Shown here piece by piece: positions 15,305-21,970 of a stretch of DNA of 24,974 bases. Under the pieces are notes generated by a model that worked only from the letters and a program-made list of their open reading frames with translations, was not told the origin of the DNA and did not search any database. This DNA is from a virus: positions 1 to 24,974 of the IMG/VR virus record IMGVR_UViG_3300032246_000686; one strand, written 5' to 3'. How positions within the stretch are numbered: position 1 is the first letter of the stretch; every line of letters begins with the position of its first letter. The translations under genes were made by a program, and so were the position numbers.

Positions 15305-15606
15305 TAAAACCTCGCTGTTTGTATTGCACGAGTCAGTCGGTTGGCAAAGCCAGTGACGAACTGCTCGTTGTTGTTGAGTGTGTGCATCCCCATGTCGGTA
15401 AGGATGGCGTGTGTCAGCTCGTGCCAGAACGTATCCTCAATGGCCTCGGGCTTGAACGCCTTGCCTGTGATGTTGCTGCGTTGGCCTAGGGTAATGCGCT
15501 TGCGGTCATGGTTTACATCCCCCATACGCCCCCTGTGTGCCATCGTCTCAACGATCTCAATCGAGTAGTGCTTGTTGCCCACTCGTACCTTACGTGGTAG
15601 TTTCAT
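15304..15606 (-). CDS. Small HExxH zinc metalloprotease-like protein
   Basis: I take the ATG at 15606, giving 100 residues (MKLPRKVRV...), because AAGGAGAAAG lies just upstream; the longer ORF to 15741 overlaps the neighbour in full and has a low-complexity start. The protein has an N-terminal beta-rich half and a helix with the zincin motif WHELTHAIL (H62, E63, H66). A likely third ligand is E81, in NNNEQFVTGFANRL. The form recalls small SprT/ImmA-like phage zincins. Its substrate is unknown: SprT-like enzymes cut DNA-protein crosslinks, ImmA-like ones cut repressors. Setting among replication genes fits either. Confidence 0.8.
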   Translation of the reverse strand: MKLPRKVRVGNKHYSIEIVETMAHRGRMGDVNHDRKRITLGQRSNITGKAFKPEAIEDTFWHELTHAILTDMGMHTLNNNEQFVTGFANRLTRAIQTARF

Positions 15607-15823
15607 CTGCTTTCTCCTTGTAGTTATGACACATGGTGTATGCGTCCAGTAAGCGAAGCACCAGTATCTGGCGTCCGTCGCTGTCGTCGTAAATTGTTTC
15701 GTACATGCAGTGCTTTTCAACGTACTCTTTGAACTGCTCAAACGTCAGACCGACATAAGGCTTGGGCAAGTTGTACTTGCCTGCTCGCATGACGATCTTG
15801 TCTTCATGAATCTCCATTGGCAT
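15590..15823 (-). CDS. Small hypothetical protein (77 aa)
   Basis: A 77-residue protein (MPMEIHEDKIVMRAGKYNLP...) predicted to be a beta hairpin followed by helices; I see no catalytic motif. The ribosome site AAGGAGAAG is placed well before the ATG and overlaps the stop region of the polymerase gene. Its end overlaps the next gene by 17 nt. It lies between polymerase and a zincin gene, so a replication-accessory role is likely but unspecified. Confidence 0.75.
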   Translation of the reverse strand: MPMEIHEDKIVMRAGKYNLPKPYVGLTFEQFKEYVEKHCMYETIYDDSDGRQILVLRLLDAYTMCHNYKEKADETTT

Positions 15824-15833
15824 ACGCTTCTCC

Positions 15834-17822
15834 TTAGTTCTTTGCTAACCCGTATCGTCTATGTGCGCCACCGTCAGCGTCGAGCGGTATGCCCGGCATA
15901 TAACGTGGCTCCATAGTCATCTGCGCCAAGACCCAAGTCTTAGCGTCAGCCACCTCTGCATCGGGCACAACCACGATCTGTTCATCATGCACTGTTCCCG
16001 CCACGAAGTACTTCTTCGCGGTTCTCAACATACCGTCCGTCATCACGCATCTCGCTACGCCCTGCGTGACGTTGTTGGTAATTTTTCCTGCGTACAGTTT
16101 AGTCGAGTCTGGGCCGTATGTCCACTGCGCCCTACCTTTTTCATCCTTGGTGCGTTTCAAGTCAGGATACAACAAGCTCATACCAGAGGGCAGCACGATC
16201 TCGCCCTTCTTAAATGTCAGGCACTTGTAAGTGTATTCCTTACCACCGTACAGGCTGGTCTCGATGAGCTGGCCACACATGCCCCAAAAGTCCACCACAG
16301 GCTGCGCAGTCTTACGGTACTTGTCGATGATCTTCTTGGCCGCAAGGCAGTGGATGAGCAGCTCCTGCTTGGTGCAGATGTGCGGTATCTCCATCATCTT
16401 CGCAACGTAGTCTTCGTTGTCCAAGAAGCTCTCAACATCTTGCGCCGTGACGCCCAAGGCTTTTGCGAACTTGCGCTCGTACCGTACAGGCGGCGCACCA
16501 AGAAAGCCGACAAGCAGCTGCGATGCAAACGATGCCCAACCCAAACCATAACCGGCCCCCAAGAGAGCTGATTTAGCAGACTGCCGTAAGTCGGGGTGCG
16601 ACTCTTTTGTGAGGCCCGGGATGTTGAACATCTGAGCGCCGAACTGTGCGTAAGGGTCACCACCTGCGACGAAGATGCGTAGCAGCTCCTCATAGTCTGC
16701 AAGCCAAGCAAGAACACGGGGCTCGATCTGCGATAAATCTCCCACAACAAGCTGATACCCTTTCGGAGCCATGATCGCCTTGCGTAAGAACGAACCACGC
16801 TTGAGGTTTTGCATATTGATGGCCGAACCTTTGGACGCAGTCCATCTGCCCGTCGCAGCACCATAGTACGAGAGTGGTACAGGAAGCGTGCCCCGTCCCG
16901 CGATGTCAAGAAAACGCTGTGCGCGAGTCCTCTCAGTGGTCGATTTAACTTTGAGCCGCGCTTCGCATAGTGCTGCAACATCTTCGTTGTCTCCGTTCAA
17001 CATGGCTTGGAACATAGCGTCTGTCTTAGCGAACGCGAAGTTCTCACCAACAGGGTTCGGTGTCTTGACCGTGGGTTTCTTCTTCTTGGTAGGTGGCTCG
17101 ATGCCGACGTTGCGCAAGGCCTCAGCGAAGTGCACATTGCTGGCCAGCACGCTGTCCGTCAACCCTAGGCGCTCAAGCAGGGCCTCACGCTTTTCCTTCT
17201 CCTCATGCAAGGCATCGGTCAGCATGTTGGCGTCCAGCTCCAGCACGGGGTGCGTGTACATCTTCAACGTCATGTCGATAAGGCGCAGCTCCTTGGTCGG
17301 GTAGCCTAGTACAAGCCGTTTAAAGATTTCTTCACAGAGGAAAACGTCATGCTTGCAGTACTCTGCCAGCTCGTGGGTAATCTGCGGTGTGAGCTCGACA
17401 AGTCCATTGGTCGTATATACGGCTGTCCCTTTGGCGGGAAGACCAAAATCGCCTGCCAGTCTCGCGAGGGAATTGCCAACCTCCACGCCGCGAAGAGCGC
17501 GTGCCATTGACAGTGTGTCGAAGATGAAACAGGGGTGTATATCGTAGACCCACTCAAGGATGGATACATCAAACTGTGCGTTATGCGCAAGGATTGCGGT
17601 CTGTGTCCAGTCGAATGTCCGAAGGACTCGATGTAGTTCATCGTCTCGATACCATTGAATGATGCCGTCGCTTCCGTATACATGGAGGCAAGCTCCGAAC
17701 GCTCTAAATTTACTGTCACGTACATACTCCTCTGTTGTCATCTTCGACAACGTGTACCCGCTGGCTGTGTCCCAGTAAGTCTCGAAGTCGATCGTTACGA
17801 TCTGTTTGTAGGGTGAGCTCAT
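15834..17822 (-). CDS. Family A DNA polymerase with 3'-5' proofreading domain
   Basis: A 662-residue replicative polymerase. The N-terminal DnaQ-like exonuclease shows ExoI IDFET (D12, E14), ExoII HNAQFD (N81, D85) and ExoIII YCKHD (Y155, D159). The polymerase domain shows TGRW (324-327), motif A DLSQIEPR (D362-R369), motif B R413...K417...YG at 425-426, and motif C VHDE (H612-E614). All catalytic residues are present. There are about 185 residues between motifs B and C, against about 115-130 in E. coli Pol I and T7 polymerase, pointing to an insertion near 430-505. No 5'-nuclease domain is present. The start overlaps the preceding gene as ATGA; the ribosome site is moderate. This is the main genome-copying enzyme. 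Confidence 0.95.
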   Translation of the reverse strand: MSSPYKQIVTIDFETYWDTASGYTLSKMTTEEYVRDSKFRAFGACLHVYGSDGIIQWYRDDELHRVLRTFDWTQTAILAHNAQFDVSILEWVYDIHPCFIFDTLSMARALRGVEVGNSLARLAGDFGLPAKGTAVYTTNGLVELTPQITHELAEYCKHDVFLCEEIFKRLVLGYPTKELRLIDMTLKMYTHPVLELDANMLTDALHEEKEKREALLERLGLTDSVLASNVHFAEALRNVGIEPPTKKKKPTVKTPNPVGENFAFAKTDAMFQAMLNGDNEDVAALCEARLKVKSTTERTRAQRFLDIAGRGTLPVPLSYYGAATGRWTASKGSAINMQNLKRGSFLRKAIMAPKGYQLVVGDLSQIEPRVLAWLADYEELLRIFVAGGDPYAQFGAQMFNIPGLTKESHPDLRQSAKSALLGAGYGLGWASFASQLLVGFLGAPPVRYERKFAKALGVTAQDVESFLDNEDYVAKMMEIPHICTKQELLIHCLAAKKIIDKYRKTAQPVVDFWGMCGQLIETSLYGGKEYTYKCLTFKKGEIVLPSGMSLLYPDLKRTKDEKGRAQWTYGPDSTKLYAGKITNNVTQGVARCVMTDGMLRTAKKYFVAGTVHDEQIVVVPDAEVADAKTWVLAQMTMEPRYMPGIPLDADGGAHRRYGLAKN

Positions 17823-18037
17823 GCGTTGTCTCTTTGTCGGATTGTTGATGGGTCAGAAGCGCACGAATACGCATCATGGAGTTGGGCAAGGTCAGCACAA
17901 AACTTTTTATGTGCATCAACCCGAACCGCGTGTTCAAACCGTGCAAGACAATGGATAAACGCTTCGGCTTCAAAGTGCTGGAACCCTGCCTCCATAGCAC
18001 GGAGCAGCATCGTGTCTTTTTTACTCAAGGGCTTCAA
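17819..18037 (-). CDS. Small hypothetical protein (72 aa), TTG start
   Basis: A 72-residue helical protein (EAFIHCLARFEHAVRVDAHKKF) with no recognised domain. The start is TTG at 18037, overlapping the upstream TGA, with AAGGAG 8 nt before it, so translation is probably coupled. The next ATG (18010) has no such site. The stop overlaps the polymerase start as ATGA, which supports co-translation with the polymerase. Confidence 0.6.
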   Translation of the reverse strand: MKPLSKKDTMLLRAMEAGFQHFEAEAFIHCLARFEHAVRVDAHKKFCADLAQLHDAYSCASDPSTIRQRDNA

Positions 18038-18327
18038 TTCATCATCTCCTTGGGTGGGGCATCGACCGTGTTGACCATGTGGATGTACTGTTGCAGGTTA
18101 CTTAGCGCTCGCCCTGTTTGCATCTCGTCGCAGTTGATCGACAGCACCAATGTCTTCTCGTCAGTGTCCGAGGCCACCATCAGCACGCCATGCCTGTCTT
18201 CGTTGAGGTAGCAGTCCACGACGATCTGTATCAGCTTTTGCATGTGGTCGCGTTGCTCGGCTGTGAGTCGGTCGATCTTGTCCATGAACTCCAGCGATTC
18301 TTTTGTTTGTTCAAAGGTTCTTCTCAT
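18034..18327 (-). CDS. Hypothetical phage protein (97 aa)
   Basis: A 97-residue protein: N-terminal helix with a likely amphipathic stretch (EFMDKIDRLTAEQRDHMQKL), then a beta-rich section (HGVLMVASDTDEKTLVLSINC) and a C-terminal helix. No motif is recognised. The fold outline (helix, strands, helix) is compatible with a small regulatory or nucleic-acid-binding protein, but that is a guess. TGGAGAAGC before the ATG is a fair ribosome site. It overlaps the VRR-NUC gene by 17 nt. Confidence 0.7.
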   Translation of the reverse strand: MRRTFEQTKESLEFMDKIDRLTAEQRDHMQKLIQIVVDCYLNEDRHGVLMVASDTDEKTLVLSINCDEMQTGRALSNLQQYIHMVNTVDAPPKEMMN

Positions 18328-18622
18328 TTTGCTTCTCCATTCTTAGTAGTTCTTCTATGCGGTCTACGTTGTCTTCGTTGATGACAAACGCCCAGCCCTT
18401 GGCTGCTTGAATGTTGCGTAGCTCGCGCTCTTGCAATGCGGTTGGAATGTTCTTGCCAGCCTTGCACTCAAACGCCACGAACTGCCCGTTGTAGCAGCCG
18501 ATAATGTCTGGGATACCCGCACGGCCGAAGCCGTTAGCAGGTGGCATGAAGTGGTAGATACCCAACTGCGTCAGGTGTTTGCGTAGCTTGTCTTTGACTT
18601 TGGATTCAGGCGTTGCTGCCAT
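18311..18622 (-). CDS. VRR-NUC nuclease (PD-(D/E)XK fold)
   Basis: A stand-alone VRR-NUC domain of 103 residues. Motifs: N-terminal SKVKDKLRKHL helix, GIPDIIGC (D39), FVAFECKAGK (E52, K54) and the following Q64. This is the usual phage-size family, related to Holliday-junction and flap-type nucleases such as FAN1. It probably resolves branched replication or recombination DNA. The AAAGGAG ribosome site overlaps the end of the HNH gene. VRR-NUC with family A polymerase, SNF2 helicase and primase is a repeated phage arrangement. Confidence 0.9.
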   Translation of the reverse strand: MAATPESKVKDKLRKHLTQLGIYHFMPPANGFGRAGIPDIIGCYNGQFVAFECKAGKNIPTALQERELRNIQAAKGWAFVINEDNVDRIEELLRMEKQNEKNL

Positions 18623-19082
18623 TTTTTAAACTCCTTTTAAAGTTTGCTGTCACTTTTTTGGTTATTTTTAATACGCCTGCGTGAACTTTTCTGTGGCAGT
18701 TAGAGCACAGCAACACGCACTTGTCTGCTTCTTTAAGAAATGTCTTTAGTGTGGCGCTGGCTGCGGGATTTGCTTCCTTTTCGCTGGGGTCTAGATGGTG
18801 CATATCTAACACCCACGGCTCCGTCTCACCGCAGACAGTGCACCCCCTAGCTCTCTTCCATTCAGCAATCTCTTTACGCTTGGCGTCCATGCGCTCTTTC
18901 AGCTGCGCACGGTTTTTCTTCCAGTACTCGCGCATGTATTTTGTAGCATGGGTCGGGTTTTCTATTCGCCATTGACGGCTTTTTTCTGCAACACATGCTT
19001 TGCACTGGGACCGCAACCTCCCACCATTAAATGGAAACTCTGTTTCATGCTTTGTCTCCCCGCATTTGTTGCAATGTTTCAT
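18606..19082 (-). CDS. HNH endonuclease with zinc-finger N-terminus
   Basis: A 158-residue nuclease. N-terminal zinc finger CNKC...CKAC (C4, C7, C27, C30), a basic helical linker (~35-78), then the HNH fold: CTVC (C81, C84), LDMHHLDP (H95, H96), CSNCHRKVH (C126, C129, H130, H134). It is of the kind found as free-standing homing or nicking nucleases in phages. The first 38 nt overlap the end of the DUF3310 gene in another frame, so the N-terminal zinc finger is coded in two frames. The ribosome site is weak. It may be a selfish insertion or a packaging/nicking function; it is not next to a terminase in this window. Confidence 0.85.
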   Translation of the reverse strand: MKHCNKCGETKHETEFPFNGGRLRSQCKACVAEKSRQWRIENPTHATKYMREYWKKNRAQLKERMDAKRKEIAEWKRARGCTVCGETEPWVLDMHHLDPSEKEANPAASATLKTFLKEADKCVLLCSNCHRKVHAGVLKITKKVTANFKRSLKNGSNA

Positions 19083-19350
19083 TAAATTCTTTCAGTTTCT
19101 GGATGTAGTGTTTGGCTTTGCCCGCGTCATCACTGTCTTGCTTCTTACCTTGGCGCATGGCGTACTTTATCACATTTCCACGTAAGAACCCGCGGAACTC
19201 CTCTGGTGTGAGCACCGCCTCCATCACAGCCCACGGCTGCACGGCCATGTCCTTGTAGTGGTTGCCACTGACTTGAACATCGTCGGCGCGTAGTCCGTTC
19301 AGCTGTTGTTCGAACAAGTCTTTTTGGTTTTCAGTTGGGATGGGTTTCAT
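19045..19350 (-). CDS. DUF3310 protein
   Basis: A 101-residue protein with the full DUF3310 signature: SGNHYKDMAVQPWAVMEAV, LTPEEFRGFLRGNVIKYAMR (about 48-66) and a final helix DDAGKAKHYIQKLKEF. This domain is found in many phages, often annotated as nucleotide kinase-like (SaV family). I know of no firm biochemical role. The family places it in nucleotide metabolism or DNA replication control, which fits the neighbours. The start overlaps the upstream gene by 20 nt and the ribosome site is weak, so coupling is likely. Confidence 0.85.
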   Translation of the reverse strand: MKPIPTENQKDLFEQQLNGLRADDVQVSGNHYKDMAVQPWAVMEAVLTPEEFRGFLRGNVIKYAMRQGKKQDSDDAGKAKHYIQKLKEFNETLQQMRGDKA

Positions 19351-19786
19351 GTTTCGCTTTCAAAAGTTGTGTTGCTAGATAGTGGGCAAAGTGAAGGTTG
19401 GCTTCTTCGTCGCTGATTACAGGCGTTCTTGTGTACGTGATGAAGTCAACTTGAGATTTATCATCAACTTCGAACAAGTCCGCTCTGCGTTTGCTTTCCA
19501 TTGCGCGGTAGGTACGAGACCAGCCAGATGCGTGTGGCCAACACAAAGTCGGCATTACATCTTGCCTGTGTTCGTAGCCGGGCAGTATGCGCCCAGCCTT
19601 GTGGTACACACCGGAGTCCCCCTTACCGCAGATGTCGCACACCTTTCCAGATGGTTGTCGAATGAAGTCGTTGTAGACCTCGTGTACTTGCTGAAGCAGT
19701 GCAAAGATTTTCTTTTGCGCATCCCCGTGGAGATGCGGGTTGTCTTCTGCTCTTGCAAACTTCAATGCTTGCAACGCGTTACTCAC
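19331..19786 (-). CDS. Hypothetical zinc-binding protein (151 aa)
   Basis: A 151-residue protein with GTG start at 19786, overlapping the upstream stop by 8 nt. Residues 50-85 hold VCDICGKGDSGVYHKAG...TLCWPH: C50, C53, C82 and H85 form a probable zinc knuckle. The part before is helical (KKIFALLQQVHEVYNDF). The C-terminus has a helix near EEANLHFAHYLATQLL. I recognise no enzyme family. It may bind nucleic acid or another phage protein through the zinc site. Confidence 0.7.
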   Translation of the reverse strand: MSNALQALKFARAEDNPHLHGDAQKKIFALLQQVHEVYNDFIRQPSGKVCDICGKGDSGVYHKAGRILPGYEHRQDVMPTLCWPHASGWSRTYRAMESKRRADLFEVDDKSQVDFITYTRTPVISDEEANLHFAHYLATQLLKAKHETHPN

Positions 19787-20033
19787 CGCTGTTCCCGATC
19801 GGAATACCGGCAGACGTCAAGGCCAAAGGTTCAAAGCGCATGCCCGCTTTATAGAACGCCGCGGCTTCGATCTCTAACTTCTTGGTGTTGATGATCTGCA
19901 CGGCCAGCTTCGCCACGGCTGACGCTCGGTGTGAATCACTGAGTCCGTTGCGCAGCAAGTCGAACTCCTCGAATAACGCATCGCAAAGACCCGCGCTAGT
20001 TTTATCAGTTACTTTCAGTGGTTGTGTGCTCAT
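19779..20033 (-). CDS. Small conserved phage protein (84 aa)
   Basis: An 84-residue helical protein: SAGLCDALFEEFDLLRNGLSD, then AVAKLAVQIINTKKLEIEAAAFY. The LxxxIxNTxKLEIxxAxF pattern is one I know from small proteins in the replication regions of betaproteobacterial phages; function unknown. The ribosome site CAGGAGAAAAC is strong. The start overlaps the upstream stop as ATGA. A transcription or replication accessory role is possible. Confidence 0.75.
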   Translation of the reverse strand: MSTQPLKVTDKTSAGLCDALFEEFDLLRNGLSDSHRASAVAKLAVQIINTKKLEIEAAAFYKAGMRFEPLALTSAGIPIGNSGE

Positions 20034-20191
20034 TTTGTTTTCTCCTGTTGTTCACGTTGGATTCGTTCAAACTCTTCGTCTTCAGCTTGCCAGTCTTCCT
20101 TGGTTTGTCTGAAGATCGCATCGTAGTTGGCGCTGTATTTGTTGTGGTCAGTGGGGCGCTGTGTGTCACCCTTTCCTGCTTCGTGTGTCAT
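20030..20191 (-). CDS. Small conserved phage protein (53 aa), GKGDxQRP type
   Basis: A 53-residue acidic protein beginning MTHEAGKGDTQRPTDHNKYS, then NYDAIFRQT and a charged helix. The GKGDxxRP...YxxNxxxIF pattern recurs in short phage proteins across many proteobacterial phages. No function is known. AGGAG precedes the ATG. Both junctions are ATGA overlaps, which together with the family pattern makes it a real gene in spite of its size. Confidence 0.78.
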   Translation of the reverse strand: MTHEAGKGDTQRPTDHNKYSANYDAIFRQTKEDWQAEDEEFERIQREQQEKTK

Positions 20192-20325
20192 GTGTTCTCC
20201 TCAATGTGCTTCACCAACACGTCAAACCATTCTTCTGTGGTCTTGCCCATGCCTGCTCTGTCCAGTGTTCGTATCGCGGGGCGCATCTCCTTGATGATCT
20301 GCAAAATCTTTTCTTTGTCTGTCAT
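20188..20325 (-). CDS. Tiny hypothetical protein (45 aa)
   Basis: A 45-residue protein, MTDKEKILQIIKEMRPAIRT..., amphipathic N-terminal helix followed by GMGKTTEEWFDVLVKHIEE. The GMGKTT stretch is not a P-loop in context, since a core of this length cannot hold an ATPase fold. AGGAG before the ATG and ATGA overlaps at both ends support translation. Function unknown. Confidence 0.65.
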   Translation of the reverse strand: MTDKEKILQIIKEMRPAIRTLDRAGMGKTTEEWFDVLVKHIEENT

Positions 20326-20501
20326 ACGTTCTCCTCAGGGCTGCCTTCGTCGCCCATCTCTTTAAGCATGTGATTTAAAGCCATCATCTGTTTGCTTTTT
20401 TCCATGCGCTGTGCATGAAGTAAGTTCATTGCATCCCCCAAGGCTTGCGTAGCCCCGTACAGTTCAATGATTTCTTCTTTGATTTCTTGTTTGGTTTTCA
20501 T
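20322..20501 (-). CDS. Small hypothetical helical protein (59 aa)
   Basis: A 59-residue protein, almost entirely helical by composition (TKQEIKEEIIELYGATQALGD, MNLLHAQRMEKSKQMMALNHML), probably a small coiled coil. GGAGAG lies upstream of the ATG and both junctions are ATGA overlaps. No family recognised. Confidence 0.65.
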   Translation of the reverse strand: MKTKQEIKEEIIELYGATQALGDAMNLLHAQRMEKSKQMMALNHMLKEMGDEGSPEENV

Positions 20502-20605
20502 AGCGGACTCTCCGGTAGTTTGTTACGTTGTTGCTGTGCGTACTCGCGTACTTGTTTTGGCTTCCAAGGCACGGGGCCTGTCGGTGGTGGGAACGGCCAG
20601 CTCAT
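20498..20605 (-). CDS. Tiny Pro-rich hypothetical protein (35 aa)
   Basis: A 35-residue peptide starting MSWPFPPPTGPVPWKPK, with a basic, Gln-rich helix after it. The Pro-rich, Trp-containing start suggests a short binding peptide. AAGGTGAAGAA precedes the ATG. ATGA overlaps on both sides place it in the chain of small genes. Because of its length it is the least certain member of the chain. Confidence 0.55.
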   Translation of the reverse strand: MSWPFPPPTGPVPWKPKQVREYAQQQRNKLPESPL

Positions 20606-20871
20606 TTCTTCACCTTTGTTGTGTTGGCTGTGCCCGCTCTGCTGTACGTGTTGAACTCCCTCGGAGCAAGCGCTGCACTCCTCGCTTTGGTTTTGGGGAA
20701 CGTGTTGATGGAGTCCACGTTCTTGCCGTGCACGGACTCACGTACAGCTCTTGACTTCGTGCCGCTGGTTGAGCCCGTGGCTTCCTTCTCGGAGTCGGAC
20801 TTGAGTGTGCTCAAGAACTGAGGCATGTGGGTCTTGATGTAGTCGGGGTGAAAGGCGTTGATGATGGTCAT
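20602..20871 (-). CDS. Small basic hypothetical protein (89 aa)
   Basis: An 89-residue protein with a short N-terminal helix (MTIINAFHPDYIKTHMPQFL) and a Ser/Thr/Lys-rich, probably disordered rest ending NTTKVKK. Net basic, so DNA or RNA contact is possible. A TTGGAGAAA ribosome site lies before the ATG. ATGA overlaps at both ends. No homologous family is recalled. Confidence 0.65.
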   Translation of the reverse strand: MTIINAFHPDYIKTHMPQFLSTLKSDSEKEATGSTSGTKSRAVRESVHGKNVDSINTFPKTKARSAALAPREFNTYSRAGTANTTKVKK

Positions 20872-21020
20872 GGTTTCTCCAATACGATTTTGCTGAGTAC
20901 GTCAATCATGGTGTTCAGGTTCTCGTGCAAGTAAGCAGGCAGTTGTTCTTTCATACTGAACGACCATGACTCCACTGCTGACAGCAGCATGATTGCTTGT
21001 AGTGCTTCTTCTTTTGTCAT
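20868..21020 (-). CDS. Small hypothetical protein (50 aa)
   Basis: I use the ATG at 21020 (MTKEEALQAIMLLS...), which forms an ATGA overlap with the upstream stop and has GGAG 10 nt before it. The longer frame to 21116 would lie inside the neighbour. The product is 50 residues, two helices around SWSFSMKEQLPAYLHENLN. Function unknown. Confidence 0.65.
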   Translation of the reverse strand: MTKEEALQAIMLLSAVESWSFSMKEQLPAYLHENLNTMIDVLSKIVLEKP

Positions 21021-21226
21021 GGGTGGGTGACTCCAATCAGGATGTCTTCGAGGATGCCTTCCATCTCGGGTTCGCTTGATGGTGAGTTGATCCATTTCTG
21101 CAAGATGCGTTCGCACCGCGCACGCTCAAACTCAATCCCCATCTCGTAAGCGTTTTCCATAGCGGTAACTGTGTTCTCGTTCGCGCCCATGCTACGCACG
21201 AGCTTTGTCATTTCTTGTTTAGTCAT
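21017..21226 (-). CDS. Small hypothetical protein (69 aa)
   Basis: I use the ATG at 21226 (MTKQEMTKLVRSMG...), preceded by AAAGGAGAAG, over the longer frame to 21259. The start overlaps the upstream stop as ATGA. The 69-residue product is helical and acidic with AYEMGIEFERARCERILQKW, a pattern common in small phage proteins. Function unknown. Confidence 0.7.
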   Translation of the reverse strand: MTKQEMTKLVRSMGANENTVTAMENAYEMGIEFERARCERILQKWINSPSSEPEMEGILEDILIGVTHP

Positions 21227-21792
21227 GTGTTCTTCTCCTTTAATACGGCTGCTGCCCATAAAGCACCAAGAGCAAAATAAGCCGCGTGATCGTCTTTCTT
21301 AGCTTGAAAATCAATATCTTCATCCGTCAGTCCAACCCATGTGCGTTGTTGTGCTGGAAACGGATTTGGGTTTTTATCTGCAATCATCTTGAAAAAATCA
21401 TCAGCACTTACAGGCTCACCCTGTTCTTGCTTTGGTTGTGGTGTGGTGTAAAGAGGTTTGTATGTCCAGCCTTCAATCAGCTGGCCTTCTGGGTTTTCAT
21501 ACCAAATGTCATATTCCTCCCCGTTAGAGTCAATGGTCATCCACGCCACAGGCTCATCCTGCTCTTGCTTGGCTAGTGCATCTTCTAGTTCTTTGATGTA
21601 CGCATTACATCTTTCAATCTCTGGTTTGTTCTCGGCGATGATGCGTTCAATCTCTTTAGCTGCTACCAGTTTGGCAAATGCTTGAAGAACTTCGGGCGTG
21701 GCAAATACTTGCACATCTTCCCAATACTCAGGATGTCTGCGAGGTATACACCCTGCCTGTCTAGCCATCGCAATGATTTCTTCTTGTGTCAT
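21223..21792 (-). CDS. Phage protein with EPVAWM and RTWVGLTDEDI segments (189 aa)
   Basis: A 189-residue protein. An N-terminal helical part (about 1-75) is followed by DEPVAWMTIDSNGEEYDIWY, then GWTYKPLYTTPQP, and near the end RTWVGLTDEDIDFQA and a helix rich in Ala. These two segments recur in variable combinations in hypothetical proteins of betaproteobacterial phages and prophages. No enzyme motif is visible. The short beta element around EPVAWM may be a binding module. AAAGGAT lies before the ATG, which overlaps the stop of a tiny membrane protein gene. Confidence 0.8.
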   Translation of the reverse strand: MTQEEIIAMARQAGCIPRRHPEYWEDVQVFATPEVLQAFAKLVAAKEIERIIAENKPEIERCNAYIKELEDALAKQEQDEPVAWMTIDSNGEEYDIWYENPEGQLIEGWTYKPLYTTPQPKQEQGEPVSADDFFKMIADKNPNPFPAQQRTWVGLTDEDIDFQAKKDDHAAYFALGALWAAAVLKEKNT

Positions 21793-21902
21793 TTTTTATC
21801 CTTTCCGCCAGCCATTACGGCAAGCACAGCAACTACAACGATCAGCAACATGACAAGGCACGTCACGATCAGCGAGATTAAAAGTGGCAAATCTTCAGTC
21901 AT
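21789..21902 (-). CDS. Tiny single-pass membrane protein (37 aa)
   Basis: A 37-residue protein MTEDLPLLISLIVTCLVM... with one hydrophobic segment of about 26 residues and a basic tail GGKDKK. The charge pattern predicts the N-terminus outside and the tail in the cytoplasm. No good ribosome site is present, so it is probably coupled to the upstream gene (ATGA overlap). It could be a holin-like or membrane-modulating peptide. No lysis gene is in the window. Confidence 0.6.
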   Translation of the reverse strand: MTEDLPLLISLIVTCLVMLLIVVVAVLAVMAGGKDKK

Positions 21903-21970
21903 TTGAAATACACCGCTAGTAAAAAACAGATCAGTGCAAAGCACAACATGTCTTCAGCAACTTCAATCAT
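21899..21970 (-). CDS. Tiny membrane peptide (23 aa)
   Basis: A 23-residue peptide, MIEVAEDMLCFALICFLLAV plus YFK, with a hydrophobic core of 14-15 residues and acidic N-terminus. AAGGAG sits at good distance from the ATG, and both ends are ATGA overlaps with neighbours. Size alone would make it doubtful; the strong ribosome site and the overlaps are the evidence. It lies directly before another membrane peptide gene. Confidence 0.5.
   Translation of the reverse strand: MIEVAEDMLCFALICFLLAVYFK

Noticed and set aside
14624-15307. 227-residue + strand ORF opposite the PD-(D/E)XK nuclease gene
   Set aside because: It mirrors the nuclease gene almost exactly. The nuclease frame carries the conserved motifs; this one has none.
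15607-15741. 45-residue N-terminal extension of the HELTH zincin
   Set aside because: Low-complexity Thr/Lys sequence overlapping the 77-residue gene; a strong AAGGAG site marks the ATG at 15606.
15861-16571. 236-residue + strand ORF opposite the DNA polymerase gene
   Set aside because: Antisense to polymerase motifs A to C; a shadow frame.
20188-20325. GMGKTT in the 45-residue protein as a P-loop
   Set aside because: The protein is far too short for a P-loop fold and lacks a Walker B segment.
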